NCBI RefSeq assembly: GCF_021440085.1
Contig: NZ_JAKCPW010000002.1
Location: 248,001 to 312,000, forward strand
DNA length: 64,000 bases
From: Dyadobacter sp. CY261
GTDB lineage: Bacteria; Bacteroidota; Bacteroidia; Cytophagales; Spirosomataceae
Direction: 5' to 3'
A program made the position numbers and the translations under genes. This document shows positions 42,869-50,972 of this stretch, piece after piece. The notes below the pieces were generated by a model. The model was not told the origin of the DNA. It made no database searches and was given only the letters and a program-made list of their open reading frames with translations. Every line of letters begins with the position of its first letter. Within the stretch, counting starts at the first letter, position 1.

Positions 42869-45721
42869 ATGAGTGAGTATAGTCATCGTGAAATAGAAAA
42901 AAAGTGGCAGGATTTCTGGCAGGCCAACAGCACATTCGGCGTGTCGAACGAGTCGGATCTGCCCAAATATTTTGTGTTGGATATGTTTCCCTATCCCTCG
43001 GGAGCCGGGCTGCATGTGGGGCATCCGCTGGGCTATATTGCCTCGGACATCTATTCCCGTTACAAAAGGTTGAAAGGCTTTAATGTGCTGCACCCGATGG
43101 GTTTCGATAGCTTTGGGTTGCCGGCTGAGCAATATGCGATACAGACTGGTCAGCACCCGGCCATCACCACGGAGCAAAACATTACCCGCTATATCGAGCA
43201 GTTGAAAAACCTGGGACTGAGCTACGACTGGGCACGCGAAGTGCGGACATCGGATCCCGGTTACTATAAATGGACGCAGTGGATCTTCTGCGAGCTTTTC
43301 AACAGCTGGTACAACAACGATAGCGACAAGGCAGAGCCGATCGAAACGCTGACAGCAAAGTTCGCACAGGAAGGTAATGCCAAAGTGAACGCACCAGCCG
43401 ACGAAGATACCCCTGTATTTACCGCAGACGAATGGAATTCGTGGTCGGAGGAAGTACAGTATAAAATGACATTGAAATACCGCCTGACCTACGTGGCCGA
43501 CGCTACCGTAAACTGGTGCCCCGGCCTGGGATCGGTATTGTCCAACGACGAAGTGAAAGACGGTGTGTCGGAGCGCGGTGGTTTTCCCGTAATCCAGAAA
43601 CTAATGCGCCAGTGGATGATGCGGATTACGGCTTATGCACAACGTTTGATTGATGGTTTGGATACGGTAGATTGGACGGAATCATTAAAAGAGCAGCAAC
43701 GAAATTGGATTGGGCGGTCTGTTGGGGCGCTTGTCAAGTTTCAGGTTTGGAATGGGGAAGAAGGGCAGGACGGAGGAAAGGGAGAAAGTAATGTCACTTC
43801 CTCCCAACACATTGAAGTGTTCACAACACGGGTGGATACAATTTACGGCGTAACTTTTATGGTAATCGCGCCGGAGCATGAGTTGGTGGATGTGATCACG
43901 ACGCCGGAGCAGCGTGGGGAAATCGATGCGTACATTGCTATGACGCAGAAGAAATCGGAGCGTGACCGGATGTCGGATGTGAAAACCGTTTCGGGCGCAT
44001 TCACCGGCGCGTATGTGGTCAATCCGTTCAATGGTGAGAAAGTGCCGGTTTACATTGCCGATTACGTTTTGGCAGGTTACGGAACGGGCGCGGTAATGGC
44101 GGTACCGTCGGGTGACCAGCGTGACTGGAACTTCGCGACGCATTTCAATTTACCCATTATCCCGATCCTGGACGCGCAAAAGGATGTTGAAACGCAAGCC
44201 GACGCGACTAAGGAAGGGAAATATATCAATTCCGGGATCATTAATGGCTTAACTTATAAAGAGGCGACCAGCGTGCTGATCGACTGGCTGGAAGAAAAAG
44301 GAATTGGAAAAGGAAAGATCAATTATCGCCTGCGCGACGCGGTGTTCAGCCGTCAGCGTTACTGGGGCGAGCCGGTACCTGTTTATTACAAAAATGACAG
44401 CGAAGGCCAGCCAGTACCGCATTTACTGGATTTGAATGAGCTGCCTTTGAATTTACCGGAGGTGGACAAATACTTGCCTACCGAAAATGGCGAGCCTCCG
44501 CTAGGACGTGCCCACGATTGGGCGCATGGCACCGGCAATGGCTACGAACTGAGCACGATGCCAGGCTGGGCAGGTAGTAGCTGGTATTGGTACCGCTATA
44601 TGGACCCCAAAAACGATGGAGAATTCGCTTCCAAAGAGGCGATCAGCTATTGGAAAGATGTGGATTTGTACATCGGCGGCACCGAGCACGCGACCGGGCA
44701 CCTGCTGTACAGCCGTTTTTGGAACAAATTCCTGAAAGATCGCGGCTATGTTCCGGAGGAAGAGCCGTTCAAGAAGCTGATCAACCAGGGGATGATCCAG
44801 GGACGCAGCAATTTTGTGTATCGCGTGAAGGGGGAAGATTATAGCAAGCCTGTTTTTGTAAGTGCGGGTTTGAAATCCGAATATCAGGTGTCGGCATTGC
44901 ATGTGGACGTGAATATTGTCGAAAACGATGTGCTGGATGTGGAGAAATTCAAGGCGACACGGCTTGATATTGCAGGAGAGAATGCGACATTTATTCTGGA
45001 AGACGGTAAATACATTTGCGGGGTGGAAGTGGAGAAAATGTCCAAATCCAAGTTCAACGTCGTGAATCCCGATGATATCGTGGAACGCTATGGGGCAGAT
45101 ACTTTGCGTTTGTACGAAATGTTCCTCGGGCCATTGGACCAGGCGAAACCCTGGAATACCAATGGTATCGACGGAACATACCGTTTCATCCGCAAATTGT
45201 GGCGCCTGTTTTACACCGAAACCGGCCAGTGGCAGGTAAAAGATGTTCCCGCCAAGCCGGAAGAATTAAAAATCCTGCACAAGACGATTAAAAAGATCGG
45301 TGAGGATATTGAGAACTTCTCGTTCAATACCGCTGTGAGCGCATTTATGGTGTGTGTCAATGAATTAGGCAGTCAGAAATGCCAGAGTAAGGAAGTGTTG
45401 CAGCAGCTGGTAATTTTGCTTTCACCTTATGCGCCACACACTTCGGAAGAATTGTGGGATGCATTGGGTAATGAAAAAGGCACTGTGTCCAAAGCTGCAT
45501 TCCCCGTGTTCGAAGCGCAATATGTACAGGATTCGGTATTCGAATATCCGGTGCAGATCAACGGCAAAGTGCGTGCATCGCTGACGTTTCCATTGGATAC
45601 GCCTTCGGCCGATATCGAGAAAGAAGTTTTGGCGGACGCAACCGTTCAGAAATGGATGGAAGGCAAGCCAGCGAAAAAAGTGATCGTTGTACCGAAGCGC
45701 ATTGTGAACGTGGTGATCTGA
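42869..45721 (+). CDS. leuS: Leucyl-tRNA synthetase
   Basis: A class I aminoacyl-tRNA synthetase of about 950 residues that charges tRNA-Leu. The HIGH motif is HVGH (49-52), the KMSKS motif is intact at 723-727, and the CP1 editing domain includes TTRVDTIYGVTFM and VMAVPSGDQRDW. The protein is longer than E. coli LeuS (860). The extra length includes an inserted segment around residues 150-185 (NSWYNNDSDKAE onward), as seen in other Bacteroidota. It is a single gene followed by a very strong terminator. Confidence 0.97.
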   Translation: MSEYSHREIEKKWQDFWQANSTFGVSNESDLPKYFVLDMFPYPSGAGLHVGHPLGYIASDIYSRYKRLKGFNVLHPMGFDSFGLPAEQYAIQTGQHPAITTEQNITRYIEQLKNLGLSYDWAREVRTSDPGYYKWTQWIFCELFNSWYNNDSDKAEPIETLTAKFAQEGNAKVNAPADEDTPVFTADEWNSWSEEVQYKMTLKYRLTYVADATVNWCPGLGSVLSNDEVKDGVSERGGFPVIQKLMRQWMMRITAYAQRLIDGLDTVDWTESLKEQQRNWIGRSVGALVKFQVWNGEEGQDGGKGESNVTSSQHIEVFTTRVDTIYGVTFMVIAPEHELVDVITTPEQRGEIDAYIAMTQKKSERDRMSDVKTVSGAFTGAYVVNPFNGEKVPVYIADYVLAGYGTGAVMAVPSGDQRDWNFATHFNLPIIPILDAQKDVETQADATKEGKYINSGIINGLTYKEATSVLIDWLEEKGIGKGKINYRLRDAVFSRQRYWGEPVPVYYKNDSEGQPVPHLLDLNELPLNLPEVDKYLPTENGEPPLGRAHDWAHGTGNGYELSTMPGWAGSSWYWYRYMDPKNDGEFASKEAISYWKDVDLYIGGTEHATGHLLYSRFWNKFLKDRGYVPEEEPFKKLINQGMIQGRSNFVYRVKGEDYSKPVFVSAGLKSEYQVSALHVDVNIVENDVLDVEKFKATRLDIAGENATFILEDGKYICGVEVEKMSKSKFNVVNPDDIVERYGADTLRLYEMFLGPLDQAKPWNTNGIDGTYRFIRKLWRLFYTETGQWQVKDVPAKPEELKILHKTIKKIGEDIENFSFNTAVSAFMVCVNELGSQKCQSKEVLQQLVILLSPYAPHTSEELWDALGNEKGTVSKAAFPVFEAQYVQDSVFEYPVQINGKVRASLTFPLDTPSADIEKEVLADATVQKWMEGKPAKKVIVVPKRIVNVVI

Positions 45722-45732
45722 TCCACGTTTGA

Positions 45733-45780
45733 AAAAGCAAAACGGCCAGGTCGGAATCCCGATCTGGCCGTTTTGCTTTT
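45733..45780. terminator. Bidirectional terminator, leuS / small secreted protein gene
   Basis: A 17-bp perfect stem, AAAAGCAAAACGGCCAG (45733-45749) with its complement at 45764-45780, has further TCGG/CCGA pairing in the loop. It serves both converging genes. Confidence 0.92.
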
Positions 45781-45789
45781 GAGGAGGGT

Positions 45790-46170
45790 TTACTTAACAG
45801 CGACGCGACGGTCGGTACGGATTTCGGTTACTTCGAAGTGCTTTTCGATTTTTTTACCGGCGGCCGAAATTTCAACGGTGTAGCTGCCTTCGGGCAATTC
45901 GTTGATATTATAGGCTTTTCTGAATTTGTCGGTGCTGCGGCTGATCATATCACGGTGGATGGCGTCGCCTTTGTAGTTTGTGATCACTACCAGCGCCTTG
46001 TCGTTGGTATACTTATCTACATTAACGTGTAATTTGCCGCTTTTTGAAGCGAAAATGCCGGTTTCGAAGATCACCGCTTTTTTGCCTTCTTTGTCGTCAG
46101 CGAATGTGTTGAAAGCAAAAGTTACAGCGAAAACGATTGTCATTGCGATTGTTTTGATTGAAGGTTTCAT
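45790..46170 (-). CDS. Small secreted protein with beta-sandwich fold
   Basis: A protein of about 126 residues with a clear signal peptide (to about FNTFA). The rest (KLHVNVDKYTNDKALVVITNYKGDAI...LPEGSYTVEI...EKHFEV) reads like the beta-sandwich of T9SS sorting domains or the related DUF3244 secreted domain, but with no cargo domain in front. It may be a periplasmic or secreted protein that has only this module. Function is unknown. Its 3' end faces leuS across the long terminator. Confidence 0.75.
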   Translation of the reverse strand: MKPSIKTIAMTIVFAVTFAFNTFADDKEGKKAVIFETGIFASKSGKLHVNVDKYTNDKALVVITNYKGDAIHRDMISRSTDKFRKAYNINELPEGSYTVEISAAGKKIEKHFEVTEIRTDRRVAVK

Positions 46171-46313
46171 GGCTCTGTTTATTTAAAAGGTGATTAATAT
46201 TTCCGTTTGCTTGATTCAAATATATGGGTAATAGCAGGTACTATGTATTGCATAGTACATGAATGGTAACGACGGAAAATGAGTGGCGATATGTCGGGAA
46301 CAACGATCTTTCG

Positions 46314-46321
46314 TATTTTTG
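46314..46321 (+). promoter_or_regulatory. Candidate -7 box immediately before the GH25 start
   Basis: TATTTTTG matches TAnnTTTG. With normal spacing the transcription start would fall at or next to the ATG at 46328. No TTG is found 19-20 nt upstream. Confidence 0.45.
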
Positions 46322-46327
46322 CACGGT

Positions 46328-47134
46328 ATGGTAAAAAAGAAAACCCGCTCCTCGGGAAGTAAAATTAAGTACTTAAAACCGCTGCCTGCGAAGGGTTGGG
46401 TGATCATTGGAGCTGTAATTGCCGTCATCGGCGGGCTCATCTGGTGGTCGGAGCGGACGGATGAGAACCAGTGGGAATTTATTAGCAAGTTCGGGATCAA
46501 ACTGCCATTGCGCTATGCCGTTCACGGCATCGACGTTTCCCATCACAATGCGAAGATCAATTGGGACAAACTAAAAAGCGCCCGTTCTGAAAATGTAAGT
46601 ATCGATTTTGTGTATATCAAAGCCACGGAAGGCGCCACGCATCTCGACAAACAATTCAAACGAAACTGGACCGAAGCTAAAAGGGTAGGGATGAAGCGAG
46701 GTGCTTATCATTTCTATAATCCGCGCGTAATGTCGGATCGGCAGGTCGATAATTTCATCGGTCAGGTGAGAATGGAAGCAGGGGACTTACCGCCTGTACT
46801 CGACCTGGAAGTAAATGGCGGAAAGCCGGACGATATCATTATTAAAGGTGTCCGCAACTGGCTTACGCTTGTTGAAGCGCATTATGGCGTAAAACCCATT
46901 ATTTACGTAAACGAGCATTATTACAAAAAGTACATCGCCGGTAACTTCGATGAATATCCCCTCTGGCTCGCAGGCTACTCGCGCACGCACCTGAACGACC
47001 TCGCAGCAGATGCGCACGTACTATTCTGGCAACACAGCGAAAAGGGCTGGGTCGACGGCATCCGCGGTTTTGTAGATTATAATGTGTTCCTGCACGAACG
47101 TACTGACTGGGATAATTTGGCGAACGCCGAATAA
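46328..47134 (+). CDS. Membrane-anchored GH25 lysozyme
   Basis: A muramidase-like protein of about 268 residues from the ATG at 46328. A basic N terminus (MVKKKTRSSGSK) and one membrane segment (GWVIIGAVIAVIGGLIWW) anchor a GH25 domain in the periplasm. Catalytic-site residues are visible in HGIDVSHHN and PVLDLEVNG; FVYIKATEG and YHFYNP are family blocks. It should cut the beta-1,4 bond between N-acetylmuramic acid and N-acetylglucosamine. A TATTTTTG box at 46314-46321 ends only 6 nt before the ATG, so the mRNA may be leaderless. Confidence 0.92.
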   Translation: MVKKKTRSSGSKIKYLKPLPAKGWVIIGAVIAVIGGLIWWSERTDENQWEFISKFGIKLPLRYAVHGIDVSHHNAKINWDKLKSARSENVSIDFVYIKATEGATHLDKQFKRNWTEAKRVGMKRGAYHFYNPRVMSDRQVDNFIGQVRMEAGDLPPVLDLEVNGGKPDDIIIKGVRNWLTLVEAHYGVKPIIYVNEHYYKKYIAGNFDEYPLWLAGYSRTHLNDLAADAHVLFWQHSEKGWVDGIRGFVDYNVFLHERTDWDNLANAE

Positions 47135-47192
47135 TTTATTTAAGGTTACTTTCGTATTAATATCAGTTATATTTCACCCTTAAACTGCTGGT

Positions 47193-47612
47193 ATGAAAAA
47201 CGTTATCCTTATTCTGATCGTAATGTTTTTTGTTGGATGCTCGAAATCCGATCCTGTCAATGGAGACGCAAGCGGGAATTTCATCGGAAACTACGAGTAT
47301 GCAATCGCCTCGCCTCTGGGCTTTGTGTCGAAGTATTCGTGGATTGTGGAGCGACGCTCCGCCAATGTGATCGACCTCGATATGACCAAAGTGATCGTCC
47401 GGAGCGATGGTTCGCAGACGAAGAGCAGGGACCTGGTAACAGAAGTGGAGATTACCGATGCGAAAAAGCTCGATTTTTCTTATATCAACATGAACGGACG
47501 GTTCGTCCAGGTTTCCGTATTGGCAGCTCCCGAAAAACTTACGGTTTCTAGCGTAGCATTGCAGGGTGATGATGCGACCCACCTCAAATGGTACGAATTC
47601 GATAAAAGATAG
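47193..47612 (+). CDS. Hypothetical lipoprotein
   Basis: A lipoprotein of about 139 residues with a lipoprotein signal (MKNVILILIVMFFVGC, cysteine 16). The mature part is predicted beta-rich (GNYEYAIASPLGF, VIVRSDGSQTKS) and has no domain I recognise. It follows the GH25 lysozyme gene on the same strand by 58 bp and might be co-transcribed. Function is unknown. Confidence 0.75.
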   Translation: MKNVILILIVMFFVGCSKSDPVNGDASGNFIGNYEYAIASPLGFVSKYSWIVERRSANVIDLDMTKVIVRSDGSQTKSRDLVTEVEITDAKKLDFSYINMNGRFVQVSVLAAPEKLTVSSVALQGDDATHLKWYEFDKR

Positions 47613-47628
47613 CGCGGGCCTTTTCGCA

Positions 47629-48687
47629 TTAAACAGCTGGCTCCTGCTGGCTCAGGCAATGGAAGCTGCCCTGGCCCCAGATGATCTCGGTAGCCAGGAG
47701 TGGAATAACCTTCCGTCCGGCAAATGCTTTTTCCAGAATATCGATGGCAATCTGGTCGTGTGGATTGTTGAATACCGGCACGATTACGCCCGCATTGCAG
47801 ATCAGGAAGTTGGCATAAGAGCCCGGTGTACGGAAATCGTCAATAATAACGGCTTTGGGCATGGGTAGTTCAATGATATTGGGTTGCTTGCCATTGACCA
47901 GCCGCATTTCTTTCAGCATTTGCAGATTGGTGTTCAAAACTTCGAAGTTCTCATCAGAACGATCGGTTTCTACACAGGCTACGATGGTATCCTGATTCAC
48001 AAAACGCGTGGTATCATCTATATGGCCGTCGGTATCGTCGCCGACAATGCCGTCTTCCACCCAGAGTATTTGCTCAACGCCATAGTAGTCGTACAGTTTC
48101 TGTTCGATTTGGGCCTGATTTAAATGTGGGTTGCGGTTCGGGTTCAGGAGGCAGGACTTACTGGTTAAAATACTTCCTGCGCCGTTAAATTCGACAGAGC
48201 CGCCTTCCATAATGATGCCCGGATTGACTACCGGCAAATTCAGGTATTCCGCAACAGCCTGAGGCGTACGATTATCGTCGTCGTAAGGTGGATATTTGCC
48301 TCCCCAGGCATTATGGCCCCAGTCAACAATCATTCTCTCTCCGGTGTCTGGATTTACCACAAAAGAAGGACCGTGATCGCGGCACCAGGCGTCGTTGGTA
48401 GGTTTTACTATCAGCTCTATTTTGGCAAGATCTACACCCGTCTTCATAAGCTCCCCAATAATGAACTGTTTCAATGCCTCGTCATTGGCGATAATGCCCA
48501 CATTTTCACCCTGGCTAATCGCTTTGATGAATGCCAGATATTGGGGCCGCATTTTGGCAAGTTTGTCGCCCTGCCACGAGGCATCGTTATGCGGAAAAGT
48601 AAGCCAAGTAGCACGGTGCGGTGCCCATTCGGCTGGGAAAGTAAAACCAAGTTCGCGGGGTGTGGATGAAGCGGGATTTGCTGTCAC
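47629..48687 (-). CDS. aguA: Agmatine deiminase
   Basis: An agmatine deiminase of about 352 residues from the peptidyl-arginine deiminase-like superfamily. It converts agmatine to N-carbamoylputrescine and ammonia. Visible marks are PAEWAPHRATWLTFP near the start, NDAWCRDHGPSFVV, MEGGSVEFNG, DDTDGHIDD and the nucleophile cysteine in GSFHCLSQQEP (C344). The start is a GTG at 48687. The enzyme for the next step, AguB, is encoded about 10 kb away on the same strand. The gene is followed by the convergent lipoprotein gene after 16 bp. Confidence 0.95.
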   Translation of the reverse strand: MTANPASSTPRELGFTFPAEWAPHRATWLTFPHNDASWQGDKLAKMRPQYLAFIKAISQGENVGIIANDEALKQFIIGELMKTGVDLAKIELIVKPTNDAWCRDHGPSFVVNPDTGERMIVDWGHNAWGGKYPPYDDDNRTPQAVAEYLNLPVVNPGIIMEGGSVEFNGAGSILTSKSCLLNPNRNPHLNQAQIEQKLYDYYGVEQILWVEDGIVGDDTDGHIDDTTRFVNQDTIVACVETDRSDENFEVLNTNLQMLKEMRLVNGKQPNIIELPMPKAVIIDDFRTPGSYANFLICNAGVIVPVFNNPHDQIAIDILEKAFAGRKVIPLLATEIIWGQGSFHCLSQQEPAV

Positions 48688-48782
48688 GGTATATTTAATG
48701 TATCAGTTCTGCTCAAAATGAAAGTGTAAAGGTCGTAAAAGGTTTCGAAGCTGACCAATTACAAGGAAAGTTTGCGCATTGG

Positions 48783-48817
48783 AATACAAAAAATAAAGCC
48801 CCGCGAACGAGGCTTTA
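48783..48817 (-). terminator. Intrinsic terminator of the Hint-protein gene
   Basis: Read on the minus strand, a 7-bp stem (TAAAGCC / GGCTTTA, 48817-48811 with 48800-48794) is followed by a run of T with one A. It lies just downstream of the stop codon at 48843. Confidence 0.75.
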
Positions 48818-48842
48818 CCGGATTGCTGAGTAAATAATAAGA

Positions 48843-49430
48843 TCAGTTGTTGGAGACCATCACATTGTCGACCAGATAAGTGCCATCTACCGTTTCCAGG
48901 TTGTAGGCCTTGTTGACGCGCCTCGCATTTTCCTGAACCGCTCCGACTTTCCAGGACGACACAATGCCGGTTGAAGGCTCATAATGATAGAGAATATCAT
49001 TTTTCGAGAGCCTCTTCATGCGTTTTCTGCCCCGGTTGGTCTGCACTTTATGGTTCGGCGTGGCTTCCAGTAGCAATGCGGGGACGATCGGCGAATCGGA
49101 TGACGCATTATCGTCCACTGGCCTCAGGTACACCGCGGTCAAAAGCGAAGTAGGCTGGTTGAAAACATCGATCTGCTTCACTTGCGTGCTGGCAGTTTTA
49201 CCGTCTTTGCAAGTCTTCACATGCTCACCCACGCGCACGTCCGCGATGGATTTCATGCTGCCGTCGGCCATTGTCACCGGCGCGCTGGCCGAGAAATACT
49301 TGCACCTTTTGGTACTTTTCGCCATCCGGATCGTCGCCTGCGATTGAATGCTGCTGACGGCTGTGATCTCGGTTTGGGCAAATACTGTGAGTGACAGGAG
49401 TGAAAAAATACTGGTAGCCAGGACCTTCAT
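48843..49430 (-). CDS. Secreted Hint (hedgehog/intein)-like domain protein
   Basis: A protein of about 195 residues with a signal peptide (MKVLATSIFSLLSLTVFAQ). The mature part resembles a Hint domain: PVTMADGSMKSIADVRVGE (51-69) as the N-terminal block, a TPNHKVQT histidine block (124-131), an LSKNDILYHY block, and YNLETVDGTYLVDNVMVSNN at the extreme C terminus. The nucleophile cysteine expected in inteins about seven residues before the VTMADG valine is not at that spot; C43 is two residues further away. Whether self-cleavage is possible is open. Nothing follows the domain, so there is no C-extein. Function is unknown. Confidence 0.75.
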   Translation of the reverse strand: MKVLATSIFSLLSLTVFAQTEITAVSSIQSQATIRMAKSTKRCKYFSASAPVTMADGSMKSIADVRVGEHVKTCKDGKTASTQVKQIDVFNQPTSLLTAVYLRPVDDNASSDSPIVPALLLEATPNHKVQTNRGRKRMKRLSKNDILYHYEPSTGIVSSWKVGAVQENARRVNKAYNLETVDGTYLVDNVMVSNN

Positions 49431-49441
49431 GTTGTGTTAGG

Positions 49442-50542
49442 TTACGACGAAGCCTTCGACATTTTTACAAATACCTTACTCAGCGCATTGGGCACCGCAC
49501 CGAGGCAGATCAGGATCAGCCCTGCGGTAATGAGCGTGGAGGTATGTGCAAAGAATGAACCGGAAGACAGAATTGCTAAAATTAATATCGTTGAGAATGG
49601 TAATGAGAATGCAAGTAATAATACAGCCAGCTCGAGATCAAATGTTCTTTTTTCCTTCGGCATGGCTTTGGCATCTTCCCGCAGGTTGAATGCCGAAATG
49701 TGTGCTAGCGGCCAGAAACTGGCGGCACTCAATGGGATCACAATCGACAGCAACACCATATTCAGATCGGTAATGTTGAGCACATAAATCATCCCCGCAC
49801 TAATGAGCATGGTGATGCCGGCGCGAAAAAAGAGGATACATGCAACGATACGCTTCTTACCTTCTTTTAGTTGCACGGCCAGACCGATGAAAAGAAGCAC
49901 AAGCGGCGTCATCATGGCGCTCGTTTTATCAAAAATATCCGTTACCAAAGGCGGCAGCGTATTATAGTTTATTCCGACACTGAGCAGAATGATTGCAATG
50001 AAAATCAGCAGATTAATGGGCTCCTGGAACATGCTTGCAAACAGACTTTTGAGCTTTCCGCCCATCTTGGTTTCTTTGTCGTCGCTGTTTTTCAGGAACA
50101 TATTCATCGCGAGAATGTACAGCGAAATGAGCACGAAAAATTTGTTGCCCACATCGGCGAGGGCTGCAATAGCAAGGCTTTTTTCACCCAAAAATTCTGC
50201 GATAAATGGAAAACAAGACAGGCCCGGCGCCAGTGAAGGAATGAGCATCATCAAAGTACGACCGGTAGGGCTGTTCTTTTCTATTCCAAACAATGCGAAT
50301 GCAAGCGGCGCGGAAAAGAACATCAGGAAATTGAAGATCAGCGTAACGAGCGGAATGATGAACATCGACGAATCGATGTCGATTTTCATTAAAGAGATAA
50401 ATATCGTTGAGGGTAGCGCCACCGAGAGAATGATCTCCTTGATGCCGTTGGTTTGGTCTTTATTCTTGAATTTGCTTTTGAGCAACAATCCCAAAGCAAT
50501 TAGTAGTAATAGCGTGATGGTTTTTTGTAATGCGTCACTCAT
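49442..50542 (-). CDS. AEC family transporter
   Basis: An integral membrane protein of about 366 residues with about ten hydrophobic segments in two halves, characteristic of the auxin efflux carrier (AEC) family. Visible parts are IILSVALPSTIFISLMKI, LAPGLSCFPFIAEFLG, EPINLLIFIAIILLSVG and LSAASFWPLAHISAFN. The family transports malate, malonate and other carboxylates or auxin-like compounds; the substrate here is unknown. It lies 11 bp upstream of the Hint-protein gene on the same strand, so they may share a transcript. Confidence 0.87.
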   Translation of the reverse strand: MSDALQKTITLLLLIALGLLLKSKFKNKDQTNGIKEIILSVALPSTIFISLMKIDIDSSMFIIPLVTLIFNFLMFFSAPLAFALFGIEKNSPTGRTLMMLIPSLAPGLSCFPFIAEFLGEKSLAIAALADVGNKFFVLISLYILAMNMFLKNSDDKETKMGGKLKSLFASMFQEPINLLIFIAIILLSVGINYNTLPPLVTDIFDKTSAMMTPLVLLFIGLAVQLKEGKKRIVACILFFRAGITMLISAGMIYVLNITDLNMVLLSIVIPLSAASFWPLAHISAFNLREDAKAMPKEKRTFDLELAVLLLAFSLPFSTILILAILSSGSFFAHTSTLITAGLILICLGAVPNALSKVFVKMSKASS

Positions 50543-50636
50543 AGTCCAGAATATTTTTATGGGTAATAGGAGTATCGATGATTAAAGAGGGTTTGCTTTC
50601 GCAGAGTGTTGTAATAGGAGTGAAAATGTTACCGTT

Positions 50637-50970
50637 GTTGCATGCACTTCGCCCGCCCGGCGGCCCGGTACGCTCACTTCGACTACGCTCAGTGTGACAA
50701 CGCGCGAGGTGTCATCCTGAGCGCAGTCGAAGGATGGTGGCGATGTTGCATGCACTTCGCCGGCTCGGCCCGGTACGCTCACTTCGATTACGCTCAGTGT
50801 GACAACGCGCGAGGTGTCATCCTGAGCGCAGTCGAAGGATGGTGGCGATGTTGCATGCACTTCGCCCGGCGGCCCGGTACGCTCACTTCGACTACGCTCA
50901 CTTCGACTACGCTCAGTGTGACAATGCGCGAGGTGTCATCCTGAGCGCAGTCGAAGGATGGTGGCGTTGT
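50637..50970. repeat. Three-unit REP-like palindromic array
   Basis: Three tandem units start at 50637, 50745 and 50850 (lengths 108, 105 and about 117). Each begins GTTGCATGCACTTCGCC and contains two inverted arms, CTTCGACTACGCTCAG/TGTGAC and GTCATCC/TGAGCGCAGTCGAAG, that pair over about 22 bp with three mismatches. The third unit has an extra 15-bp copy of ACTTCGACTACGCTC. The arms match a repeat type scattered through many bacterial genomes. ORFs that cross it are artefacts of the repetition. It fills the gap between the AEC gene start and the aminotransferase stop. Confidence 0.92.
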
Positions 50971-50972
50971 TG

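Noticed and set aside
50582..50944. Overlapping ORFs of 92-100 codons on both strands across 50.6-50.9 kb
   Set aside because: They arise from the three-unit repeat, have internally repeated low-complexity translations and no homology that I recognise.
50637..50970. A CRISPR array at the three-unit repeat
   Set aside because: The units are tandem and nearly identical over their whole length, with no unique spacers, and no cas genes are nearby.
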